A DNA stretch of 64,000 nt from Onthophagus taurus. Its lineage: Eukaryota; Arthropoda; Insecta; Coleoptera; Scarabaeidae. The position numbers and the translations under genes were made by a program. The notes beneath the pieces are model-generated. The model made no database searches and was not told the DNA's origin. It saw only the letters and a program-made list of their open reading frames with translations. The DNA is taken from assembly GCF_036711975.1 (NCBI RefSeq), contig NC_091966.1:33859501-33923500 (forward strand), read 5' to 3'. This document shows positions 1 through 11,230 of the stretch, piece by piece; positions within the stretch are counted from its first letter, which is position 1, and each line of letters opens with the position of its first letter.

Positions 1-246
1 ATGTGATAAAAAAAAGATGAAATAATGAGATGAGGCGGAATTAAATCCGAGAAAATAGTCAGTATTACGTTTATTAGTTTTTAAGTTGTAAAAAGCATGT
101 ACAAACCAGTTTACGCAAATTCAAAAGAAAAAATTCGTAGGTGTATTTAAATAGGTTTAATCAACTTTTACGTTCATCTTAAGACTGTACCATTTCCAAT
201 AATATAATTTACTTTAAATGAGAGAAAATGTTTCATCTAAGAATCC
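1..246 (-). other. 3' flank of Tdc1-like copy A
   Basis: AT-rich sequence downstream of the copy A stop codon. A canonical AATAAA on the minus strand (complement of 70-75) lies about 170 bp past the stop and could be its polyadenylation signal. No other feature is seen. Confidence 0.4.
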
Positions 247-3200
247 CTAAGATTCCATCTCCTCATCATCTGGTACCAAAATTGGAGTAGCACCATCGTA
301 TAAACTACCTTTCCTTAACGATTTTTTATAAATATCCCAACTTACGCTGCGAGTAAAAGAAAATCTTTTCGCTTTTGATTCGGATAATGACGTTAACGGA
401 ATATCTAACGAACTCATTACTTCATCAGCGAATTTTTTAATAACACTCCAAGCGTAATCCATATCTTTATTTTTAGCACGTTCAGAAACTACGCAAAATC
501 TCAAAACGAATTTACCTCTAACACATGAAGGAATCATATGAAGATGTCCCGACAAATTTATCTTCGCTAAAAGATTCCGATTTATCGCATCCGGTGCGAT
601 TAATCTCAAACAAACCAAGCCCAATACAACATCGTTCATCACTTCAAATCTTTTGTCATTTCTTACCAAAGAAGCGAAATACGTAGCTAATTTAATATGG
701 TTCCTAATATAATTTTGTAAACCGGATATTCCATATTTTCTCATAACAAACCATAACTTTAATGATCGAAATCGTCTACTTAAAGAGATTCCCCAATGTC
801 GATAATCAATCGCTTGGTTTGAATTCGCATGTTGTAAATAAAGGGGGTCCACAATTAAAGCTGTCGTTAATTTTAAACGATTTTTAACCCAAAGTACCGA
901 ACAATCAAAATTAACCAGTAAAAACTTGTTCGGGTTTGCATTAAAAGAATCCGCGTATTCAATTCCGGACATTAAATATTTTAATTCGGGGCAAATAAAA
1001 GCACTTCCGGCGTATGCTGCATCTACGTGTAACCATGTACAAGATTGCGTTACGCAAAGCCTTCCTAACTCTTCTATATTATCAAAAGCACAACTTCCGG
1101 TCGATCCTAATGTTGCAGAAACAAAAAACGGAGTTAATCCGTTCGCTTCATCTTCTTCGATCGCATTTTGTAGGGCTTCACCACGTAAGCTTCCATTTTC
1201 ATCCGGTTCTAATTCTCGTAATTTTACTAAGAGGATTTTTGCAGCTTTTTCGACGCAAGAATGTGCTTCTTTTGAACAATACGCTATTAATTTTGGTAAA
1301 AAAATACTATCATCTAATTGGGTATTTTCTTTTTTTAAATAATTTATAGCTGCATTTCTTGCTGCTAACATTGTTACTAAAACGCATTCACTAGCTGATG
1401 ATTCAATCACACCACCACCTTTACTATTTGGTTGCGATGTTATAAAATTTGATGGAAGTCCAATTGCTTTTCCATACCAATCGAGTACTATTGTTTCTAA
1501 TTCTGTACAAGCTGGACTGGCAGCCTAAAAAGAAATATGATTTTGGAGTACATTGGTATTATTTTTTGATATTTTTTTTTAAATAGTGTTTTTACAGGAA
1601 GTAGTTTTATATTATAACGGGGGTGGTGAAAATTTGGTTGGGTCTGGTAGGTTTTTCAAGGTCAGATTTTGATGATATATGTATATTTATAGTTGTAAAG
1701 CATCAAATTTGTTTTAGGAAATGGAAAACTACCGAATACCAAAATATGATAATTTAAGCCAACAGTCTTTATGGCAATGTCGTTTGTTTAAAGGAAAATT
1801 TAAAATTAATTTTTGTTCATCTTTATATCAAAAAAAAGTATCAAGATGTAATTCCCCTTGTCCAACACTGGTGATCGAAGAAAGACTATTAGAGCTTATT
1901 GAAGCTAGATATTAAGAACTATAAACTTGTATCCGCCTTCAATGGCAAAATATATAGTCATGATAAATCAATGTAATGGAACTAGGACGGTGTTCGTCGA
2001 CGGCAGTTGGAATTTATGCTAGAAATGCTTATCATGGACGTGCAGACACAAAAGTCAAGATGGATGCTCCATATTTTAGTGGGAAATAATATTTGCTACA
2101 TAGCACGAAATGCTACACAGTAGTGTGTGGTCTGTCGCCAGACATGAACGCAATCGTGACGTGGATCTAGACTAACTAAAAGATTGTGTCCTCTAATGGT
2201 GACAAGTCTAACAGCCAGAAATATTCTACATCAGATGTTGAATTATTACACATTGATTTTGAACTAATTAAAAGCTTCCACAAAATCTTGTATGAAACGG
2301 TCTCAAATTATTGATGTTGTACTATATTTATATTTACTCTTGGAAAAGTTAATACAACCTGTCTGGATGGAGCTGCTTAAAAGAGCAGTTGGCGGAACAG
2401 GATTTATCTATCTAATATTGAAGATTCTTTTTTAAGATAGTCAGCCTGGCATAAGTAGAATTTGGGCAACAAATAACTATTAGTCAATTGCATAACAAAG
2501 TGTTGCTTGAATAGGAAGTGAGTATAATAAGGGTATATCTTTTCTGCCAGAGCCTAAATTTTTGTAATTAATATTTTATAGGGCACTTTCACTGCATGTA
2601 CAAAACTGAGAAAAATGCAATTGTTATTTATTATATTTAGTACAAGTAAGTGACTTTATAGTTGCAACAAGAAACATCATATAAACATAGAGCAAAACCA
2701 TACAGAAAAACATTAATTTTGGTGTCCTGGTCTTTAATTTTGTAAGTAAAACGTCCTATTCTCGTTTTTTAAGTAAATAATTGATCTTAATTGAACTTTA
2801 TAAAATAAAAGCTAAGATTCTAAATTTAGTTCAAAGAATTATTAATATTTACCAAAATTTTGATAATAAAATGTCGGAAACAAATGTAATTGAATGTGGT
2901 TTGAAATCTGCAAAAATTATTTACCTTTATTGAACCCTGTTACACCCTCTAGTATAAGCTAGACTTAGTCTAACCACTAAAGTAACACAACCAAGAATGT
3001 CACTATATTCCTTACCTAGAAAACGACATCGACTAACAAGGAACATAAAAGCTTTTGTTCTCGATAGATGGAGACACCTTATTTAGCGACAGAATGAATG
3101 AATCTTTTTAAAAATCGCATTTATTATCCTAAAATATAATCTAATAACTGTTAAATACATCTTTCAAAACTCATGTGTTGTTATATTTAACATCATCATA

Positions 3201-3850
3201 AAATTTTGTAATTCTATTGTGTTTATAATATATGTAGATAATATTGTAAACTCGGTTATTATAAAATGTAAACAATTTTAGAAACCACAAACGATTTTAA
3301 CTTCTTCCTATGACTCTAATTTATTAATCTTTATAAACACGATTTAAATCGGCGTTTTGATTATTTCTATTAAATGCTTTCGGTTTAATGTTTTAATATG
3401 TCTTATCAACATATGTTTACCTCAGCAACCAAATTTTTACCACCCACTAATTTTAAAATAAACTTTTTGATATTGCAAGTACTCTGTGAAGAAAGCTTTT
3501 TTTTATAGTTGTGCGAAAAAATAATTATTTACCCAAGAAAATCCAATACAACCTATTGCATCCGCTAACATATCACCTAAAATCGATGGAAATGAATTTC
3601 CTGATGGGAAATAAGCGTGAAAATGCGGATGTTGCCAATGAGTAATTCCTGGCATGATTTTCGAATCGATATCGGCCTTGATTTGTTCCCAATCTTCCGG
3701 GTCGAAAGGTGCCTCGTTTGGTAACAATTTCGTTAAATATCCGGGTTCAACGTTTGACGTAACTCTTTTTTCTTCCAAATCGCCCAAATACTTGCAGATG
3801 TAATCAACCATTTGTTTCCCGTAAATACGAAAATCTTCAATATCCATCAT
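247..3850 (-). CDS. tyrosine decarboxylase, Tdc1-like copy A (two exons, 531 aa)
   Basis: Predicted PLP-dependent tyrosine decarboxylase (group II, aromatic amino acid decarboxylase fold) making tyramine in the cytosol. Exon 1 is 3533-3850 and ends in a Trp codon followed by GT. Exon 2 is 247-1524, preceded by AG and ending in TAG at 247-249. The intron is phase 0 and about 2.0 kb. Residues 1-106 carry the family N-terminus with THWQHPHFHAYFPSGNSFPS. The catalytic region has KEAHS (His194), [16 protein letters not shown] (Asp274), NPNKF (PLP Lys306) and DPLYLQH (Tyr335, the tyrosine typical of decarboxylases rather than aldehyde synthases). The start is the first Met of MMDIEDF; the second Met aligns with the other copies. 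The C-terminus stops soon after DGATPILVPDDE, about 52 residues short of copy B. There is no frameshift or internal stop, so it looks intact. It could have specialised in substrate, since substrate choice is not readable here. Confidence 0.88.
1525..3532 (-). other. intron 1 of Tdc1-like copy A
   Basis: A phase-0 intron with GT at 3531-3532 and AG at 1525-1526 on the minus strand. At 2.0 kb it is far longer than the 87-bp intron at the same place in copy B. I see no recognisable coding sequence or transposon in it. Confidence 0.75.
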
Positions 3851-6208
3851 AAAATGATTAATTTTTGCAAGTTAAATCTTAAAGAAAATTACTATCAAGG
3901 AACTTTGTGTATTTTACAATCATTAAAATTTTTGTGTGATTAATTTCTGTTGGATTTACATGTTGCTTTTTTATGCTTTAATTAATAGCTTCGGAATTGA
4001 AGTGAATTAATTGGCTATTCTTTATGTTTTGATTAATGTTATTTGATAAAAAAAATTACCAGGATGTTATTTTTCTTGTATTCAAAATATTTTTATGAAC
4101 TAAATTAGATGTAAATTAATCATTCTGAAGATCTATATTTATTTATGTTATTTCTTGTAAACCTTGAGACTACTCACTCATTTAGCTCATTTATTAATAT
4201 GTATAGGTTATTGAAAGAAAAATACTACATTTCTAACATAAAAGAATGTCGATTCTACATCGATGTCCAAGAGTTTATAAATGATGACAACTCTAAGCAC
4301 TTATTTTGCAAGTGATTATGACAATGTTTTTGAAAAGTGTACGCTAGGGTTCACTCATATTTTATATGTTTTTCATAATTAGAATCTCATTCAACATATT
4401 AACAGTATTTCTTTATTTCAAGTGCAAGGTTATATGGAAAAGTTTCAATGTGTACATAAATTGATACACATCCATGATTTTGATCTAATTGTCATATACA
4501 AAATTTCATCACCTTGCTAATTGTGTATTTGATTTATCGTGTTTACATACTTTAATTCATTTCGGCTATTTTTAGCATTATTTCTGTCCGAATGTAATAC
4601 GATAACTCATAAACGCAATCAGCTGCGGTAATGTTTTGGGTATGTGGTATCACAACAAAATCGTAATCAAAGCTTTAAATTGAGTTAATTTTATAAAATG
4701 TGGTATAAGCCTTTATTATCATTATAATGGTAATAATGATCTTTAATATCAGCTATCGATGGACTTCAAATGTTGTTAATCTTCAATTAATTCTTTACAA
4801 TTTCGCAAATAACTTAAGTATTGTGCACAAACTTGTGTTTTACTAAAAAACACTTAGCTTTATTTTTCGATGACCTTTTGGGTATATTTCTGTACTTAAC
4901 TTTTCTTTATTGTATTAGATTATAATGAACCATTTCCATACTTATCAGCGACCTTGTAGGTGGATGGCTATAACTATGTATTCCAACAACATCGAGATGG
5001 GGTTTGCTCTATTATATACTTAGACAAGTATACACTTGCCCAACAAGTGCAAGTGGACGATATTGAAACAAAAAAGAATGCCTTCGGTGCCATCAGTCGA
5101 ACATACATTGGAAGCCATAAAATGGAATGCTGATAAGTGCAGAAATATGCACTCTATATCTGCAGAGTGAACGTACTTGACATCATGTAAATAAATTAAA
5201 AATATTCAATATTGCTAAGTATTTAACATGTTGAGAGGAAGGGAAAGATTGGGTTGGGTTAGGTTGAACTTATAACTTACTCTATAGAGCAGTTATTACG
5301 ATAGCATATCATCTGTAATCTATGCGAAAGCATATTAATAAGATATGACAGAAATGTATCCCCGATATCTATTTCAAAAAATGTTTGTCCACAGAGAAAA
5401 GTTAATGGTCAATTATTTTCATAGCACCTTAAGACTGTGCTTTCCCCATTCTGTAGAACTAATGAAAATGGTAGCGTCTATTACGATTTGTCATTTATTA
5501 GCCTTGATGATATGATGGGAAACAGATCGGATAATATTTCTGATAGCCTGGTGTCTAAAGAAACATAAAAGACGAAGTTGTTTAAGATCTTTGCTGTCAT
5601 GTTGGGGTGTACCAATTCAAAGTCGACATGGATAAATCCATGAGTAATAGTAAGACTATTACTTTCCTAATAAGAGTCTCATCAATTATTTTTCTTGAAC
5701 TAGTGGAGCTCTACGAATTTTCATTGTTTAATTGTTTTAAGTAATTTGAGCTATATGCAAATGATATTGGCAATTCCAATTATTTTTCATTTTGACTTAA
5801 TCGTTTACCTTTTTGCAAAAACTATAGTCTAGAATTATCATATATTGTCAGGGCTAACCCCAAAATACGACTTCAGTTATTAATTTTATTTCACGTAAAG
5901 AAAAAACAGACTAATGGTTTTAGCCGCAAACGACAGATTCTTGAAAATTGATGTTTTCTCACAGTTGAAAATGGTTTGTGCAGTATAGGACATTGAAAAT
6001 AACTAATAAGTATCGAAATAACATGAAACTTCAAAGGCACAATCTTGCTACGAATGAATACTCCAACGAAGACATATCTTCATGTATCTGCCGCCGTTTG
6101 ATTATTTTATATTGTATTACAAATTTTATTTTGTTTGAAAATTCATTAAAAACCCTATCTATTCATATATTTTTGTATATATATTTAAATATAACGGTTT
6201 TTATAGAG
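3851..6208. other. unannotated spacer upstream of copy A
   Basis: AT-rich, without convincing coding potential. There is no clear TATA/initiator pair near the copy A ATG. A T-rich stretch ending in AG about 25 bp upstream of the ATG could be a 3' splice site for an upstream non-coding exon, but no partner was identified. Confidence 0.3.
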
Positions 6209-6210
6209 CT

Positions 6211-6440
6211 ATGGAGATGACGAGGTTTGTACCCGGAAAGCGCAATTTGAAGGAGGCTTTACCTTTCATGTTTAATATAAAGAAAACCGCCGTCGACGCT
6301 CATCAAATGCCCACAGAAGCCTATGGTGATCATGCCTTGTCCGAAAGAATTTGTCGTGAATGTCGAAGACAAAACTCATGAAAGACCATCCAAAGAAATT
6401 GAAGAGGAAGAATTGCAGGACGAATAAGACACACATGGAA
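6211..6440 (+). pseudogene. mariner transposase N-terminal relic
   Basis: The frame from ATG 6211 reads FVPGKRNLKEALPF, then NIKKTAVDAHQM, then EAYGDHALSE. This follows the N-terminal helix-turn-helix of mauritiana-type mariner transposases (FVP start, LKKTAAE..RM core, EA-G). It stops at 6379-6381. A second frame from about 6368 continues with NVEDKTHERPSKEIEEEELQ, matching the acidic linker that follows in the family, so a short deletion and frameshift separate the two pieces. The catalytic domain is absent. It is a dead scrap between decarboxylase copies A and B. Confidence 0.72.
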
Positions 6441-6714
6441 GAGCGAAAACATGTGAAATTTTGTTAGAAAAATAGAAAAGAAGCCTTTTTTGCCAGGATA
6501 ACCAGCAAAATCGACTGTAAGGCTGAACATTCATGAAAAGAAGTTTTTTTTTGTGCATTTGTTGTGATGAACACAGCCTCTTTTACTACTAGTTTTAAAA
6601 TCAAGCAAAACGGTTGCTGCTGTTTGATATACATGTATGTATGAATTGGGGACTGCATGCAAAACCGCATGCCACACTTAGGCCTCATTGGGCCCCTTGT
6701 GCATCCTCCCATTA

Positions 6715-7080
6715 CATACTCTGGTCACATCAACCAGCCTAAGGATTTGCCAAAGGCTAGGACAGTTCCTAGAGGTGCATTCCTGATGTCATCTGTGGTT
6801 GGCCATTCCTCCTGGAAGGTCCTTATTCTGAGGTCGGTCAGAGAGGGGCAATCACACAAGATGTGTTTAACCGTCCCGTCATCCTGTTGACAGGCTCGAC
6901 AGAAGGAAGTCAGCAAGCTTCATGTTTTGAAGGTACTTATTTACCTTACAGTGTCCCGTGAGGAGACCTGTGGCAGTGCGAAGGGCACTTTTACCGAGCC
7001 CTAGGAAAGAACTGGGCTGTTGCGGCTGAAGGATATTTTAACAATTCCTTGGCGAGATGACAGCTTGGGGTACGGTACCA
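6715..7080 (-). pseudogene. LINE ORF2 C-terminal relic (RNase H end and zinc knuckle)
   Basis: In minus-strand order one frame reads LGKSALRTATGLLTGHCKVN and the next reads FCRACQQDDGTVKHILCDCP, then LTDLR. This is the end typical of R1/I/Jockey-group ORF2 proteins: the LTGH motif after RNase H, followed by a C-x2-C...H-x4-C knuckle. A frameshift near 6910 separates the pieces. No 5' part is present, as expected for a truncated insertion. Confidence 0.75.
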
Positions 7081-7161
7081 CCCGTTTAAAAATTTCATGT
7101 CAGAGTCATACCCAGGATTCTTGGATAACATTATTACATGATGAATAACAGCTATGTAATA

Positions 7162-7256
7162 GTATGTTATTCAACAAGCGTATAATGGCGGCTGTTACCC
7201 ACGAAGATGAAGTTGCAATTTGAGTGGGTAACATCCATTATACGCAAGTTGAATAC
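7162..7256. repeat. inverted repeat (hairpin-forming)
   Basis: The left arm, containing GCGTATAATGG and GTTACCCA, is mirrored by a right arm containing TGGGTAACATCCATTATACGC around a spacer of about 23 bp. The arms are about 33 bp with a few mismatches. It may be part of a small MITE. Confidence 0.6.
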
Positions 7257-7258
7257 TA

Positions 7259-7520
7259 TACTTTATCTACAACTATTTAATTTTGAAAAAAAAAATCAAA
7301 AAAAGGAAAAAAAATAAACTTGATAGACATTTCAGACATAACCTCAATATAAGAAAGCTGTCATTTCTGTTATATTTTATTTTTTGATTGGTAGGCCGTG
7401 TCAGAACTGTGGAATAATGGCTTCATTATTCAACACTGTCAGTCATGAGTAATGCGTGTCATTACCCGTCAAAAATCAAATGTATAATGAATAGATAATT
7501 CAATAGTTGTAGATAAAAGG
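7259..7520. mobile_element. possible small MITE with short terminal inverted repeats
   Basis: CTTTATCTACAACTATT at about 7260 is mirrored by AATAGTTGTAGATAAAAG at about 7502-7519. The interval is about 260 bp, has no ORF, and holds a second palindromic stretch around ATTATTCAACACTG and TAATGACACGC-type sequence. No clear target-site duplication was seen, so the boundaries are provisional. Confidence 0.4.
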
Positions 7521-8854
7521 CTTTACAAAGCAGGTTAGACTGCCTACGTTGTGAACGCTTTATATACCACCTCTACGTATATCCTCTTCAATAAGGTCAT
7601 TTATTTGTTTTAGGTTGCACTTTTTATATCTGCTCACTTTTAACTTGTCATCTTCTTTTACAATCTTAAGATTTCTTGAAAACGGCCTTGAATTTAAGGG
7701 CTACGTCACACGTCAGAATCCAAATTTTGACAACACTTGACATAATGAGAGAGTCAGCTTCAATGATTACACTTAACTTTATGGCCTCTATGGATGAAAG
7801 TAGCGCCATAATTTTCTTCAACCAATGAAATTAGTCTAGACTACATAGACTATCGAAAAGCAGATAAAAGGTATGTTATAATTTATAAATTAACAAATTA
7901 TTCACAAAATTTTCCTACCAAGTTTACACCTTTCATAAAGATAACTTTTAGGATGCGCATTGTTTAGCCCGTTATGTTTTTGGGGTTGCTCTTCCTGCCG
8001 AGTCTGGTTTACCTTAGGCGATGCTATGCTTCTTCCTCTTCGTTAAAGTGTGTTCAGTAAAGGTAGTGGGCAGTTACGGTTAATCAGATGAGCTGGTTGG
8101 AATTCGAGGTTAATATCAAGATTTACTAAATAAACTTTGGAGTTATAAATCAAGATAAAAAAAAGTTTGCCATTTATTAGCAACAAAAGTTGTTAACTTT
8201 AAAATGGTATCAACTCGTTTTGTACACGTTTTGTTGAGTAAAATTGTAAATTAAGAATGTTTTACAGATATGCAAAACTTACATCTTGTCATTAACTTAT
8301 CCGTGGTAAATTTTATGCGGATAAAATAAATTAAACGTTTAATTTTTCGTATGTTGCAGAAAAATAACAAAGTATTTTTAGACTTCAAATATCTAAACAC
8401 TCCATTACACGCTACAAACTTTAAATAAATAAACCTTAAAAAAGGCTTAATTAATTATTTAAGTCTATTTGCGATATACTCTTTAAAAAACAAATTTTGC
8501 ATATGTTTCTTAAAATACCTCACGATGGAATAAAGAAAATATGTTATTTTGTGTTAAAGAAAATAAAAAAAAACGGAAAAACCATCTTAAGAAAATATTT
8601 TTTATTTACGCTTGTTTTTTTCAATAATTTTTTATACACATACACATCGCATCGTGACAAACACTTGCAAGGTACTTTACCGAGTACGAGAACAATTACA
8701 CAATAAATAGTTATGTAGGTACATTTCTTAAATAACTAGGTTTGTAAAAACGGTTAGCAGTGTAGCTTACGATTCTAATAATACTGAGGAAAAACACGTG
8801 CAACCAAATTATTGCAGAGAAAGAATATAAACAAAATGATTTATTTACACATTA
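7521..8854. other. spacer and 3' flank of Tdc1-like copy B
   Basis: No convincing coding sequence. Minus-strand AATAAA hexamers just past the copy B stop (complement of 8840-8845) and at the complement of 8601-8606 are candidate polyadenylation signals for copy B. Confidence 0.35.
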
Positions 8855-10711
8855 TCACTGAGTTTTTATAGTTTCCTTATTAATTACTTCGTGTGCAAAA
8901 ACGTCATCGTCAAATTCATCATCGAAACTAAGACCAGCAATTTTTCCATTTAAATTACACGACAATATGGGAGTTTTACAAGAACTGCTTTCTGATCCAT
9001 TTGAATCACTCGGTGGGCTATCAGTTTCATCGTCTGGTATTAAAATAGGTGTAGCTCCATCGTATAAATTGCTTTTACTCATCGAGCGTTTATAAATTTC
9101 TCTCGATACACTTCTTGTGAACGAGAATCTTCTTGATTTTTGCCGGGTAAGTGGCGGTCTGACCACGGCTTCCGGTGTTAACGGTTTCTCTAAAGAACCT
9201 ATAACATCATCGGCACATTTTCTAATTACATCCCAAGCGTGTTCAACATCACAATCTTTAGCGTGTTCGGCAACGACACAAAATCTTAAAATATATTTTC
9301 CTTTCACCATCGATGGGATCATATGCAGTTTTCCCGACGAATTTATTGTCGCTAAAAGAGTTCTATTTACCGCATCCGGTCCGTATAAACGGAAACAAAC
9401 CAATCCTAACCGGACGTCATTAACCACTTCGAATCTTTTATCGTGTCGGACAAGCGAAGCAAAATATTTTGATAATCTAATGTGGTTTCTTATGTAATTT
9501 TGCAAACCAGATATACCATATTTTCTCATTACAAACCACAATTTCAACGACCTAAATCGCCTACTTAAAGGAATACCCCAATGACGATAATCGATCGCTT
9601 CATCAGAATTCGCATGTTGCAAATAAAGCGGATCAACAACTAAAGCTCCCGTTAATTTCAACCGGTCTTTAACCCACAGAACTGAACAATCAAAATTAAC
9701 TAAAAGCCATTTATTTGCGTTTGTGTTAAAAGAATCTGCAAATTCAATTCCGGCCATTAACGGTTTTAATTCGGGGCAGATGAAAGCACTTCCGGCGTAA
9801 GCTGCATCAACGTGTAACCAAGTACACGGTTGGTTACGACAAATCGGTCCTATTTCAAGTAAGTTATCGAAAGAACAACTTCCGGTCGAACCTAAAGTTG
9901 AAGATACGAAAAACGGTGTTAATCCGATAACTTCATCTTCTCTGATAGCTTTTTTTAAAGAATCGCCGCGTAAACTCCCGTTTTCATCTGGCTCTAAAAC
10001 GCGTAATTTTACTAAGAGGATTTTTGCAGCTTTTTCAACGCAAGAGTGGGCTTCTTTTGAACAATACGCGACTAGTTTTGGTAAGAAAACGCTATCGTCT
10101 AAGTGCGGGTTATTTTTCTTTAAATAATTAATAGCTACGTTTCTTGCGGCTAACATGCTCACTAAAACACATTCGCTTGCAGATGATTGAATGACACCTC
10201 CTCCTGTGCTATTTGGAGCTGATGTGATGAAGTTTGATGGAAGACCAATTGCTCTTCCATACCAATCGACGACGATTGTTTCTAATTCTGTACAAGATGG
10301 ACTGGCAGCCTAAAATTAATACATAAAAGTAAAGGTTAGTTAATTAATTTTAAAAAAAAATTGATTCAAATTAATTTTTTTGATTTAGATATTTACCCAA
10401 GAAAATCCAATACATCCAATAGCATCTGATAACATATCACCCAAAATCGAAGGAAATGAATTTCCTGATGGAAAATAAGCGTGGAAATGTGGATGTTGCC
10501 AGTGGGTTACTCCAGGCATGATTTTCGTATCAACATCATCCATGATTTGGTCCCAATTTTCTGGTTCGTGCGGAGCTTCGGCCGGTAAGAGATTTCTTAA
10601 ATATCCGGGTTCAACATTCGGTGTTACTCTCATATCTTTCAAATCCCTTAAATACGTACAGATGTAATCAACCATCTGTTTTCCGCGAACACGAAATTCT
10701 TCCACATCCAT
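8855..10711 (-). CDS. Tdc1: tyrosine decarboxylase, Tdc1-like copy B (two exons, 589 aa)
   Basis: Predicted PLP enzyme converting tyrosine to tyramine. Exon 1 is 10397-10711 and exon 2 is 8855-10309. The 87-bp phase-0 intron lies after Trp105, exactly where copy A is split. Residues 1-105 hold the N-terminal domain with THWQHPHFHAYFPSGNSFPS. The catalytic set is His193 (KEAHS), Asp273 ([16 protein letters not shown]), PLP Lys305 (NANKW) and loop Tyr334 (DPLYLQH). The numbering is within two residues of pig DOPA decarboxylase (H192, D271, K303, Y332). After the conserved core, an acidic and Ser-rich tail carries it to 589 aa. It sits between copy A and the satellite block, with a TATA/initiator promoter about 130 bp upstream. 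The Tdc1 name rests on resemblance to the insect enzyme and its position beside Tdc2; another aromatic amino acid cannot be excluded as substrate. Confidence 0.9.
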
Positions 10712-10837
10712 GATTTATAAAAATAACGCACAAAATTTAAATAAGAATAATTAAGTATAACTTTTTTTAATAAATTAATTTCACACCACTTTCACAAAGT
10801 CGCTAAACTGAGAGTTTCGCCGTGTGTTGTAATTTGA

Positions 10838-10880
10838 ATTCTGACGATAATGTTGGGAGTGTTGTAATATATATATGCGC
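10838..10880 (-). promoter_or_regulatory. TATA box and initiator of Tdc1-like copy B
   Basis: On the minus strand CATATATATATT (complement of 10866-10877) is followed by CGTCAGAAT. The A of TCAG at 10842 lies 31 bp from a TATA start, the standard insect spacing. The predicted 5' UTR is about 130 nt. Upstream the DNA turns GC- and CpG-rich to about 11000, unlike its surroundings. Confidence 0.6.
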
Positions 10881-11230
10881 GCGGGCGGAGTTCGGAGTGC
10901 CCCCCAAGCGTGTGCCTATGCGGTGGAGAGGCTGGTGCCCGTTCTCGGGAGTCCCGGCGTGCCGATGACGCGTTCTGTTCCGGTTTTTCAAAGGTTTCCT
11001 CCCGGCAAACACTGTATCCACCTCTCTTCTTTTGCGTTCTCATTTCTTTGCTCATTTGCATAAACACATTGTTCGCACACTCGTTGCTCGCCTGCCCCTT
11101 AAGCTAAAAAACCAACGAAAACCTCTCTAACTAATTCGATTTGTTCGGTTTCAACTACTTTTAAAATGCTTAATCTTATCGATCCAATTTATTTCTTTTC
11201 ATGAGACATTACAAGATAAAAAAATTTAAA

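Noticed and set aside
926..1349. Plus-strand open frames of 138 and 111 codons
   Set aside because: They are antisense shadows of decarboxylase exon 2. Similar shadows lie at 9117-9497, 46268-46543 and 47116-47383.
10792..11107. Overlapping open frames on both strands of 62-91 codons
   Set aside because: They fall in the GC-rich promoter patch of copy B, where stop codons are rare. No motif or conservation pattern is visible.
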